Positions 22,263-31,870 of a stretch of 64,000 nt of DNA are shown here, one piece after another (the stretch's first letter is position 1; each line of letters starts with the position of its first letter). Origin of the DNA: Monomorium pharaonis (lineage: Eukaryota; Arthropoda; Insecta; Hymenoptera; Formicidae); the NCBI RefSeq assembly GCF_013373865.1, contig NC_050471.1, forward strand, positions 15,008,983-15,072,982. The letters are read 5' to 3'. The notes beneath the pieces were generated by a model that made no database searches, was not told the origin of the DNA, and was given only the letters and a program-made list of their open reading frames with translations. The position numbers were made by a program, and so were the translations under genes.

Positions 22263-23278
22263 TTACATATAAAATTAATATATTAATTGTGCAATAATAT
22301 CTCTTTTTTCATCACCTTGTAAAAAAACATCATTTTCGTTTTCCATTGGTTCTAAAACGTTTTCAAATTGTTCATCTTCGTTATCGATACAAATATTGTG
22401 TAAAATACAACATGCTAATACAAGTAAAGGTATAATTTGGTATTGTACATATATACATATCTTAATTTTCTAAATCGACCTTTCAATAGCCCAAACGCTC
22501 TTTCTATCGTAATACGAGTTGATGATAGTTTTGTGTTATAATTGCGTTGTACGTTATTCAAATGACCATTGTCACAATATGGAATGAGCAGATATTGTAA
22601 TAGCGGGTACGCAGAGTCACCTAACAAATGTGTACCTTGTGGAAAATATCTTTCAACATCATCGTCAATCATTTCTTTAATGTCACTTAAGCGCCACACT
22701 CGTGCATCATGGACACTGCCACATATTCCCGCAAAAACATCAATGAATTTCATTTTATAATCACAAATACCTTGCAGTATTATGGAATGAAATCCTTTTC
22801 TGTTAACGTAACTATTTGGGTGTTCAATAGGAGCACTGATGGGAATGTGACAGCCGTCTATAACGCCTACTACACCTGGAAAATTGCTAATAGCAGCAAA
22901 TTGCTCTTGTATATGTAACAACTCGTAATGCTGTGGCCATTTTATGTAGTTTCCAGCGTGTTCTTGCAGTACGTAAGCCACATTAAATACACACTTCCAT
23001 ATAGTATCTTTGCATAGGCCAAATCGATCTGCAACGGATCTGAAATAACAATGTTGCATTAATTCAATATGTGTTAAACATGATTGTAAGCATCTATTAT
23101 TTTTACTATACACAGAGAAATAACAAAAAAATGCTTCGTACCCAGTAAATACTATATATTTCTTAAATATTTCATTCATATTATATGAATAGCGAAATAT
23201 AAATGGAATATTTAAGGAATATCTAGCGTTTATTGAGTATATACTTAGTTTTTATAAATTAGCTAACCTGTAAACTCC

Positions 23279-24309
23279 CAGCTAGCCAGGCCTGTTAAAA
23301 TCACATATCGTGAAAGCTTTACAGCAAAGATTGTTTCAATTTTGACAACAATTTTATGACAAGTAATTGTCTGTTGCTTTGTTTTCTAAAAGTTTCGAGC
23401 AAATTTACGGCAAAAGTTTTCATCACACGATGCTGCAAATAACAGAGAAAGACTTGTACATAAATATTACGTATAGAAATTACAAGATTTGTTCCGACAC
23501 GATAAAATGCAAAATTTAAGCAAATAACAGAGCAAACCTTGCTACACGACATGACAATAAATTTATGGCAGAAACAAGAAATCTTGTTAAGCACAGAATA
23601 ACGGCAAATTAGTAGCAAGAGCAAAATAAAACTTGCCGAGCATACTTTCGCAACAAAATTGCGACAAGGTGTGTCCGTAAACAGCTTAGTTTTTGTTGGC
23701 AAGGCTTGTCGCAAATAGTATGACGCACATTTTATGCAAATAACAGGGTTGCATTATCGAGTTTTAAACTTTATTTCTGACTTTACTATCTATCTCGAGA
23801 TGGCGCATTTCTCGTGAAAAAGATTTACCTACTGGATTAATAAAAGGGGCTCGTCGAGAACAGAGAACCAAGTACGATTGCACCATTCACATTTGATATT
23901 GGACTAATCAGTCTAATATTTTATTTTTGTTGATCTAAATTTCGACAATATTTGTTCTGTTCTTGCCACAAATTTGCTATCATATTGTGCATAGCAAGGT
24001 TTGCCTTGTTTTTGCCACAAATTTGCTATCATGCTATGTACAGCAAGGTTTGCTCTCTTCTTGCCACAAATTTGTTATCATATTGTGTACAGTAAGGTTT
24101 GCCTTGTTCTTGCTGCAAATTTGTTGTTATGCTTTACTAGCAAATTTTACCCTGTTATTTGCATAAAATATGCGTCATACTATTTACAACAAGCCTTCCC
24201 AGCAAAAGCTAAGCTTAATGCGGACACACCTTGTCGTAATTTTGTTGCAAAGGTTTGCTCGAGTTTGCGGCAAACTTCGCGCAAAGTTTGCGTCATTTTG
24301 CTAGCTAGG
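23279..24309. mobile_element. TIR element inserted in the Harbinger nuclease exon
   Basis: Ends AGCTAGCCAGG and CTAGCTAGG-type sequences are inverted. Inversion continues loosely inward (ATGCAAATAACAGGG against CTGTTATTTGCAT, AACAAAATTGCGACAAGGTG against its complement). Flanks are CTCC (23275-23278) and CTTC (24310-24313), an imperfect short duplication. It has no coding capacity. Removing it lets the nuclease reading continue from GNQE to VYRSVADRF. Confidence 0.7.
23972..24138 (+). repeat. 49-bp tandem repeat, 3.4 copies
   Basis: Units starting ATTTGCTATCATATTGTGCA recur at 23972, 24021, 24070 and 24119, each with an AGCAAGGTTTGC step. They sit inside the 23279-24309 element and are probably its internal minisatellite. 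Confidence 0.85.
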
Positions 24310-24764
24310 CTTCTTGATTGCCAAATATCCACAACACTATACCAATTACCAGTTTGTCTGGTAGTATTTTAGGACAATTGTCTCTTTGTAATAAGGTTGG
24401 TCCTATATGTTGTATTAACAGCTGAAAAGTTCCTCTTGTAACACGAAAATGTGATTTAAAATCTATGAGAAAAGAATATAATGTTACAAAATAGTATTAT
24501 ATATATATAAAACATGTAAATGAGAATGAATATTGGTACTTCTTACCTGTTAACGAATAGTTAAGAATGACATTTTCATAGAATTGGCTAATTCTAATAT
24601 GTTGTTCTCTTATACGACGTACTTGCAACACATTTTCGTCTTTTTCATTATTATTAAATATTGCATTCCATAAAACTAATAAATCCATGTTTTTGCTCTG
24701 TAAAAATCTTAAGAAAACTATTATTAAATTATATGCATGCAATCGTTAATCACGAATAATTAGA

Positions 24765-25087
24765 GTGAGGTTATAATGTATTTATTCCTTTAAAATATTT
24801 ATGTAAAATATTAATACGTCTATCGCTTAATATATATTTAAAGAACAATAAAAGTTAATTATTACGAGAATAACAAAAAGTAAATACATACCTATTTTTC
24901 TATTTCTTCTTAAAATTTTACGATACGAGTAATTTTTTCACTACAATTCCTTATTATTGAGCTAATTCAGCTAATTCGATCACTCCATAGACACGGTTTA
25001 CAAATCCGATTAGTCTAGGAAATTTTTTTCCGTCGGTTGGCTGCGATTAATCCGATTGTAAATCCGATTACTGAACGTAAACACCCT
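24765..25087 (-). repeat. right TIR of the 6.3-kb Harbinger element
   Basis: Reverse complement of 18781-19100 with scattered changes. It ends TACTGAACGTAAACACCC and is flanked by TTA. Confidence 0.85.
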
Positions 25088-25294
25088 TAAAGATCCATTT
25101 TATATTTAAAGAATCCATCAAGCACAGCGCCAAGTTTTTTTACATTAAAAGTAAAAAAAAGCGCAATGAAATATTGAGTATTAGTAAAAAAATACCTTTT
25201 TTAAAAAGGTAAAAAAGGCGCAAAGTGTGTGTGTGTTTCTCTAAAAAAAAACACATCTTAAATCTAAAATAAAATTTTATCTAATTCAACTTAA

Positions 25295-26101
25295 GGGGGC
25301 ATATACCTTTGTCGGTTTCAAAAAATCGATTTTTTTTAATTACATTTTTTGACAGTGTAAACCTTCAAAAATGTTGTCCTAAAACCGTTTTTTGAAATTC
25401 CAATAAGTAAAGAAGGTACAACGCATTTTGTCAGGCAGTGTACAGGCGTGCGCTTGCCCTTTCTGAAACGGCGCGCAGGTAGAAGAGTCGAACCCTTATA
25501 CAATGGGTTTTTTTGTCCTATTTACAATATAACGTATCTTTGAAATTGATATATATATATATATATATATATATCAAAAGTTTCAACAATATAATCTGGA
25601 GAATAGCACCGAAGACAATAAACAGCAGCAATAAAGTGGTTCAAATCGCGACTTATATGGCTGTTGGTTTATTTAACAATGGCACATTATTATTACAAAT
25701 AATGAAGACAATGGGAATGAGGATTGGACGAAACGCGGCTCAATTCGCAGCACAGAGCGACTCTCGGCGGTTTAACCAGGCGGACATCCGGGCATAGCAC
25801 GCGACGCGGGAGGCCCGTATAAGTCGCCGCCTCGCTAAAAATCAAGAAATGGAGGCAAATCTTGAGCAGGAGGATTCCCTGTATGGCCCAGGAATTGACG
25901 ATGACATGTAAGTTGAATAAATTCAATTTTATAATAGAGTAAAATTGTTCGAAAATTTTAAACGCATTTTTCTCAAAACCATGTTTTTAAAGTCGGTTAC
26001 AATAATAACTTGAAGACGGATCAATCGATCTGCCTTTCGTTTTTTTAACTGAAAGCTTATAAAATTCGCTTGTCGTTGTCGTATCCGATTTTTAAAATTC
26101 T

Positions 26102-26140
<39 letters not shown>

Positions 26141-26531
26141 AAAGAAACAAGAATGAAATTTTTGGCAAAAATCGGCACACTAACTTTAAAGGTCCGCCAT
26201 TTTGTTTAAAATTCGAATTTTTTAAATCGGATACGACAAGAAAATTTACTTTTTTTTAAGATGCTGTTTGATTTTTGTGTTTCAGATGAACGGACAACGG
26301 AGAAATCATTGTAACCGCAGAATCATGCATGGCGTGCACGGTTATCATAGGGGGGGGGGGGGGGGTAAAGAGGGAGGATTTTTCAACCAAATTATTATAA
26401 TAAAATTTGTATGAGAATTACAAAAGATGTACTTTAATATGCAAAAAGTCTTATTTTTCTAGTTTGTCTCTTGGCTCTGAAAAAAAATCAAGAAAAATGC
26501 CTTTTTTGTGACTCCAATGGTATATGTCCCC
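25295..26531 (+). mobile_element. Kolobok-type DNA transposon, decayed
   Basis: Ends GGGGGCATATACC and GGTATATGTCCCC are inverted repeats, flanked on both sides by TTAA (25291-25294 and 26532-26535). TTAA duplication with G-rich termini fits Kolobok. It encodes only a transposase C-terminal fragment. A run of about 34 T (26102-26137) and about 16 G (26350-26365) lie inside. Confidence 0.75.
25576..25911 (+). pseudogene. transposase C-terminal fragment in the Kolobok element
   Basis: The frame reads FNNIIWRIAPKTINSS, VVQIATYMAVGLFNNGT and RIGRNAAQF, has a stop at 25795, then continues in frame through RRLAKNQEMEANLEQ to YGPGIDDDM at 25911. The pattern (F-N-x-I-x-W...PKT near its start, a basic helix, an acidic stretch and YGPGI at the end) is one I recognise as the C-terminus of a protein repeated in arthropod genomes. 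The TTAA-flanked element around it makes Kolobok transposase the best fit. The catalytic region is missing. Confidence 0.55.
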
Positions 26532-27052
26532 TTAAGTAAGGCTTATTTTAACCAAAATGTAACTTTAATTTAAACTAACAATTATTTTAAATGAAGAATT
26601 ATACTCATTCACACACACACCACACGCTCGCACGCACGACGCACGCACGCACACTAACATTCTCTATAAAAATAATATCAAAATATTTTGCACCAACTAT
26701 AAGAACAGTTATTTATAAAAACTTAAACATCTAATTCATTATACTACTATTCTTTGGCCAGTATTTACTTATGTAACAATTGTCTTCAGTTTATTTTAAA
26801 AATACTATATTTAATTATTTTGTTTACTACAGAGCATTTGAAGATAAACTTAAGACAATCTTAAGTACAAGATCAGATTATAAATACAAATCTGTGATTT
26901 TAAAATATTTGCTGCTTTGCGCCTATACAAGGATGAAATGAAAAAGAATAATAACATAAAGCAAATATATAAATATTTTATTATAATTAAATATTTTATT
27001 ATGCACTGCACTGCATAATTAAATGTTTTATTAGGCACTGCACTGCATACGC

Positions 27053-27076
27053 ACGAGAGAGAGAGAGAGAGAGAGA
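27053..27076. repeat. (GA)n at the 3' end of LINE fragment a
   Basis: A GA run directly joins the 3' tail of the minus-strand LINE fragment (GATTTGATTTGATT). Confidence 0.85.
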
Positions 27077-28197
27077 TTTGATTTGATTTATTAAAATAAT
27101 GCCCTAGCGTGCTTTAGGGCAAGTAAAATAACATAATAAGTACAATATAAGCTGCAGAATGTTAGTGCGAGTAAATTACAAAACTAAGATAAAAATGACG
27201 CTGAAAACAGTTATATAAGAGTAAGTAATTAATTAAATAAGACTAAATGAGCGAGAATGAGCAAATACAATATAAGGATACTTAATTAAGAATAAAAGTG
27301 ACGCTTAGCATAATCCATAATTAAGCAGGTAACTCAATAGTATTAAAGCTGATTGAAATAGTCAAATGAAATGTACATGCAGTAAATTTAACTAGGAAAA
27401 GAAGAAGCATAGACAATCAGAATGTATGCAATTTAATCTATACGCTGAAACAATAGAATTACTTGAATAACATACAATCATCTAATAGGAAATTAAATAA
27501 TTCTTGAAAATCTTTCAATTAAGATCAATCGATTAGTAAAGCTCAATATGATATAGACACAATACTCAATGCCCTAAAAGAGGATACAGATCAGTCAAAT
27601 TAGATAACTTATAAATCAATACAATATCAACATCAATTTGAGCCTATATTCATTGATATTCCCTCATCCAAGCAATATGTTTAAACAAACATAATTAATA
27701 CAAAGTAGTCTTAAATTAAAGGACAGGAGTTGAGTAATCTTTAGTGAAAAGACAAAGTCTCTGACGCCAATACCACTGAGGGCCCTACTTCGACGGTAGT
27801 CAATCCAGCATGTCCAATTCCTCCTGGTTCCTCCTCTCTGATAATTTGAATAATAGGTGCACCATCTCGCCTCCTCGGACAAATCTGTCCGTCTCGTGTC
27901 GAAACATATTTCCTCCTGAACTTAGCAGCACGATCCTTGGTCTTGCGTAAAAGATTATAGGTATTAGGATGAAGGAACTCATTCAAGTAGACATATCCAG
28001 GCTGCTGAGTAGAAAAGATCTCACCGATGGTGATGGGTCCCTTATTACGCTTTTTATTGATAATGAAAGTGCTGATTTGAGATGACTTAAATCGAATAAT
28101 TAATGATTTCGACGAAGTGGACTGTGAGACTGCATTTTGATCTGCTCGAAAAGAATCAACAAAGTTTGGTCGTTGGGGTGCTTTGCGGCTAACTTGG

Positions 28198-28199
<2 letters not shown>
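27077..28199 (-). mobile_element. LINE fragment a: ORF1 C-terminus plus 3' UTR
   Basis: Minus strand 28199-27750 reads ISTFIINKKRNKGPITIGEI, YVYLNEFLHPNTYNLLRKTK and GQICPRRRDGAPIIQII. This resembles the ORF1 end at 12531-12800 (VYVNELLPKDVYELLQLTK), so it is the same broad family. 27640-27077 is 3' UTR with the hairpin-like GCCCTAGCGTGCTTTAGGGC and a short (AAATC)n tail. ORF2 is absent, so the copy is internally deleted. (GA)n tracts abut both ends. Confidence 0.7.

Positions 28200-28258
<59 letters not shown>
28200..28258. repeat. (GA)n between two LINE fragments
   Basis: The run abuts the 5' edge of LINE fragment a on the left and the (ATTG)n tail of LINE fragment b on the right. Confidence 0.9.
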
Positions 28259-28261
<3 letters not shown>

Positions 28262-28911
28262 TTGATTGATTGATTGATTGAATTTTATTATGCCCAAACA
28301 TTGGCTAAAGGGCAAATATACAACTAGTAGTAACATTGAAACAGTAACTAGTGAGTAATTAGTGAGTAAGCAAAATCTATTATCTAATACTGGACTTAAG
28401 AAAGTACAACATTGCAGTAATCTCGCAAATCCTAAGCCTAAAAGGTAAATGAGCGCAAACAACAGAATAAGTAGGTGAAATATAGCCTTAAAACTACACT
28501 TGAACTAAAGGAAGCCTAAATCACAAAGTCGAGTGCTGGAGACGATATGACTAGATAAGGACTAGGATATGACTACAAAAGTCGAAACTCTGAGCTAGGG
28601 AGTAAGTAAGCATAAACAGAAAGACACTGAAGTTCAAGAGGACTCAGATGCCATTAAGTACGAGTGGAGGAGGCATTTAAAACTGTTAAGAGAGGATGCA
28701 GATGCGATATCACGTGGGAGGGAGTGCCAGAAGTATATAGAAGATAAACAGAAGGAGTTCCTATAAGTAGCGATTCTGTGGAAGGGTATGAGAAACGTTT
28801 GCAATGAAGAGCCGGAACGATCTGATCTTCTGACCTCTGGATCGGGAGAAGCGAAAAGCTCAAGAAGGTAGGACGGGGAACGTAGATGAAGGATACGGTA
28901 CGTCTGACAAC

Positions 28912-28913
<2 letters not shown>
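28259..28913 (-). mobile_element. LINE fragment b: 5'-truncated ORF2 end plus 3' UTR
   Basis: Read in more than one frame on the minus strand from 28913, the conceptual protein follows the C-terminus of the 7770-14136 LINE: YRILHLRS for YRIPHMRS, SPDPEVRRSDR for SPDPLVRRSDR, and YFWHSLP shared. It ends with the same GGGCATAATAAA box and a (AATC)n tail. The 5' edge is cut at the equivalent of residue LGC and joins (GA)n. Confidence 0.8.

Positions 28914-28990
<77 letters not shown>
28914..28990. repeat. (GA)n at the truncated 5' end of LINE fragment b
   Basis: A nearly pure GA run of about 75 bases with one C interruption (GACAGA) follows the 5' truncation point of LINE fragment b. Confidence 0.9.
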
Positions 28991-29316
28991 TTAATATAAT
29001 GGAAATTAACATATTTATTCGGAAAGTTTTGCAACGTCAAGTTTTTTGAAAACATTTATTATTACTTATTTATAATAAAACATTCAATTTATTTGCTTTA
29101 TGTTATTATACTTTTTCTTTTCATTTCAGTTGGGTGCAAAGCAGCGAATATTTTAATATCACAGATTTGTATTTATAATCTAATCTTAGACTTAAGATTG
29201 TTTTAAGTTCATCTTCAAATGCTTTGTAGTAAACAAAATAATAGTATAGTATTTTTAAGATAAACCGAAGACAATTGTTATAAGATTAAATTATAAATAC
29301 TGGCCAAAGAATAGTA

Positions 29317-29988
29317 CACGGATACGAAACGATCAATATTTTTATCCGTTAAAATGCAATTTCCGATAAAATGCAAACAGAAAATGCAGTACCATAAGTC
29401 TATCCGTAAAAATTTTATAGGATATACTAATAACTTAGTAGGACATTATATTTGAACGATAAAAGGAAAGTGTTTTGTCTAATAAAATAATATCCGATAA
29501 GGTATACCAGATCTGACCCAAACAGTCAGTTGATTAACGAAGTCAGCGTAATAATTTAATCGGATAATACTAATTCGCAAGATCGCTGCTAGGCGAGGGC
29601 GCGGCGCTTCTTCTGAAAATTTACACCAAAAGGCCTATAAGAGAAGAGCACTCACGGCTTACCTAGCTACGCTAGCAGCAAAGTGTAGTATATAATTTAT
29701 TACTCGAAGATAGTTCCTGGACCTCTGCAACTCTGAGAACTTTCGAGAATTGACAAAGAAAATTAATATAAAAAAAAAATTTTAAGTCTCTATCCTTGGT
29801 CTTACGCAGTGGACAGGAAGTAACGAGAAACCTAGTCATATGCAAGGCAAAATTTCCACACGGGTTTTTAGTAAACTGTGAATGGACATTTTGTGCGTTT
29901 AATGTAATCGGAAATATCCATTTGTTACTTTTTCGATGGACAATCCGATTCTTTTTATCGGAAAAAGCCTGGAAAACTTTCTCAGTGT
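29317..29988. mobile_element. 672-bp insertion in the right foldback arm
   Basis: AGTA occurs at 29313-29316 and 29989-29992. Removing the block restores pairing with the left arm (CTACTATTCTTTGG). Ends CACGGATACG and TTTCTCAGTGT show weak inversion (ACACGGA-type against AGTGT). It holds repeated ATCCG/CGGAT boxes and no supported gene; the small frame 29796-29990 is not convincing. Confidence 0.55.
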
Positions 29989-30538
29989 AGTATAGTAAAT
30001 TAGATGTTTTAGTTCTTATAAATAACTGGTCTTATAGTTGTCGCAAAATATTTTGATATCATTATTTTTGTAGACAATGTTAATGTATGTGTGTTTGTTT
30101 GTGTGTATAATTTTTTATTTAAAATAATTGTTAATTTAATCATTAAAGTAATATTTTTGTTGGATTAAGAAGACCCGTGATATTACTTATGTTGAATTAG
30201 ATTAAGTTTTATCTTAGATTTAAAATATGTTCTTTTGAGAGGAGCACACACGCACATACACACACTTGGCGCCTTTTTATACCTTTTCTAAAAAGATAAT
30301 TTTGTTTGGATATTAGGCATTTTAGTGTTAAGCATCTTATACGATAAAAACATCTGCTTCATGTTATAATGTTATTTATTTCATTCTTATATTAGGCAAC
30401 AACAGTTTTTTTATAACAGTTTTTGTAGACGCACAGCAGTCAACATTTTAAAATCAAAACTGGTATGTATCGTTCAATCTTATATTGAAAATCGTCTTAA
30501 GTTCATTTTCAATGCTTTGTACTAAAAGAAATAATTAT

Positions 30539-30991
30539 ACCCAAGTAGTATGTAAAATTATAAAACGACTGCGATAATGTTGTTGCAGTTTAAATCGCAG
30601 CACTTTTGTCTAGCACAGCTACTGCCATAATATTATTATAACGTTTTGACAATGTGTAGCAGTAAAAATGGGATGACATTTTTAGGTTTTCAAAATATTG
30701 TTGCTGCTGTTTGGTTGTTTAGCTATTTTGCTGTAAACAAGTTATAATAATCTCTTCACAGCAAAATAGTGTCTGTCACAATGACTTCACAGCTATCAAA
30801 ATAGCTGAAATAGTTGTTAGAGTATTTTGATTTTTTTATTAGCTGTTGTAGTGCTCTTGCAACTAAAAATTTAGCAAAATAGCATTTGCTGTCAAATAGC
30901 TGTAAATCAAAGCTGGCCGAACGTTATAACACTGTTATAACCACTTTTTTGCTGTTGCAGTTAATATAGTTAGACTGTGTTACTTGCGTAA
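30539..30991. mobile_element. MITE-like element with CAGCAAAATAGC-type repeats
   Basis: Ends CCCAAGTAG and TACTTGCG are imperfect inverted repeats flanked by TA. The interior is rich in AGCAAAATAGC/GCTATTTTGCT steps in both orientations. The start CCCAAG resembles CCCAGA at 31871 and 37914. Confidence 0.45.
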
Positions 30992-31044
30992 TATACATAT
31001 AATATCTAATGATAAATTAAAGACAATCTTAATATATATCCACC

Positions 31045-31190
31045 AAACACCAAGTTACATGTAACGTACCTGTTAGTTGTAATTTCCCACTCAACAATGT
31101 AATTGTAATATAACATGTGTGTTATATTGCAATTATATTATTGAGTGGGAAATTACTACTAACAAGCACGTTACATGTAACTTTGTGTTT
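31045..31190. mobile_element. palindromic MITE with about 70-bp arms
   Basis: ACCAAGTTACATGTAACGT, GTAATTTCCCACTCAA and TGTAATTGTAATATAACA on the left each pair with the right arm ending GTTACATGTAACTTTGTGTT. The loop is only a few bases at about 31117. A single transcript would form a long hairpin. Confidence 0.8.
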
Positions 31191-31198
31191 GCTGGGTA

Positions 31199-31613
31199 GG
31201 GTGTTCCTGAACATGTTGGTCAACGCTCGTAAAAAGGTAGAAGGGATTGAGATAAATTTAAAAGTCCGATATTGTCTTGGGTTAGGTCCACTAATAATCG
31301 AGATATTAGCGTATGAAATCTGGAAAAATCTAATTAATTTTTATTGTAATTGTGAACAATAAATTAATGAAAGCTTATCGTACATTCACGATAGATCTTT
31401 TCTTCCGTGTTATAGCTCGAGCGGATAGAGCTCTTCCCTCGGCGCGCTCTCATTCGCAGAATTTGAAAAATTAATACCTCGATATTAGTGGACCTAACCC
31501 AAGATCTAACCTAAGATCTAACCAAAGACAATATTGGATTTTTATGTTCATCTCGATTCCTTCTACCTTTTTACGAGCGTTGACCAACATGTTCAGGGAC
31601 ACCCTGTATAATA
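31199..31613. mobile_element. 415-bp non-autonomous Tc1/mariner-type element
   Basis: TIRs of about 105 bp are nearly identical: GGGTGTTCCTGAACATGTTG at the left and its complement ending GGGACACCC at the right. TA lies at the left edge and TGTATA at the right. The unique centre (31320-31460) contains TAGCTCGAGCGG, similar to a pol III A box, but I see no B box. Frames here (81 and 71 residues) are mirror readings of the TIR and not genes. Confidence 0.75.
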
Positions 31614-31870
31614 AATATAAAAAGAAACTACCATCTAAAAAGTAGTAATAAAGTAGATATTCTAGTTTTGTACAAATTTGGTTCAATGCACAGTAACAAA
31701 TATTTTAATCATATATTCTTGAAAAATATATATCGTTTAGTTTGAATTAGATCAAAATTTTTTTTTCTACTCTATTAGTATATTCATTAACTTTTACTTG
31801 CAACTTTTTTGTAATAATATAATTAAAATTTAAAATGTAATTGTCAATCAATGTTAATAACTATTAATTA

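Larger units (their letters stand above)
22271..24742 (-). pseudogene. PIF/Harbinger DDE nuclease, broken by insertion
   Basis: Exon 1 near 24690-24540 begins MDLLVLWNAIFNN. Exon 2 (about 24470 to 24314) reads FRVTRGTFQLLIQHIGP and VIGIVLWIFGNQE, then is cut by a 1-kb insertion and resumes for a few codons at 23278. Exon 3 from 23042 reads SVADRFGL and carries the catalytic set: GVIDGCHIPI (Asp), GSVHDARVWR (Asp), LLGDSAYP and ERAFGLLKGRFRK (Glu). A one-base frameshift near 22440 separates the conserved end (LACCILHNICID), which runs to 22271. Domain content matches HARBI1-like nucleases. It is inactive as it stands. Confidence 0.88.
18781..25087. mobile_element. PIF/Harbinger transposon, 6.3 kb, with three nested insertions
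   Basis: Outer ends GGGTGTTTACGTT... and ...GTAAACACCC pair, and inversion continues with gaps for about 320 bp on each side (18781-19100 with 24765-25087). Flanking trinucleotides are TTG and TTA, an imperfect form of the expected duplication. Inside, a Myb/SANT-like gene is on the plus strand and a DDE nuclease gene on the minus strand, converging. Three other repeats interrupt it: a foldback element (19230-19821), an LTR-like block (21042-22262) and a TIR element inside the nuclease gene (23279-24309). Confidence 0.88.
25188..30300. mobile_element. large inverted-repeat (foldback) structure with nested insertions
   Basis: Left-arm blocks 25188-25294 and 26536-26930 recur inverted in 29130-29316 and 29989-30300. 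Matched steps include AAAATAATATCAAAATATTTTG, CTATTCTTTGGCCAGTATTT and ATACAAATCTGTGATTTTAA. The outer ends carry AAAAGGTA(T/A)AAAAGGCGC and a GTGTGTG run. A Kolobok copy interrupts the left arm, a 672-bp insertion the right arm, and two LINE fragments fill the centre. An additional direct copy of the inner arm (AAGTTCATTTTCAATGCTTTG) lies near 30430-30540. Confidence 0.7.

Noticed and set aside
28654..29055. 133-residue frame with a long Leu-Ser run
   Set aside because: The Leu-Ser run is the (GA)n tract read on the minus strand; only the part before 28913 has LINE homology.
31400..31470. possible tRNA gene
   Set aside because: An A-box-like sequence is present, but no B box, acceptor stem pairing or terminator was found.
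31117..31686. frames sharing LNMLVNARKKVEGIE on both strands
   Set aside because: They are the two TIR copies of the mariner-type MITE read in opposite directions.
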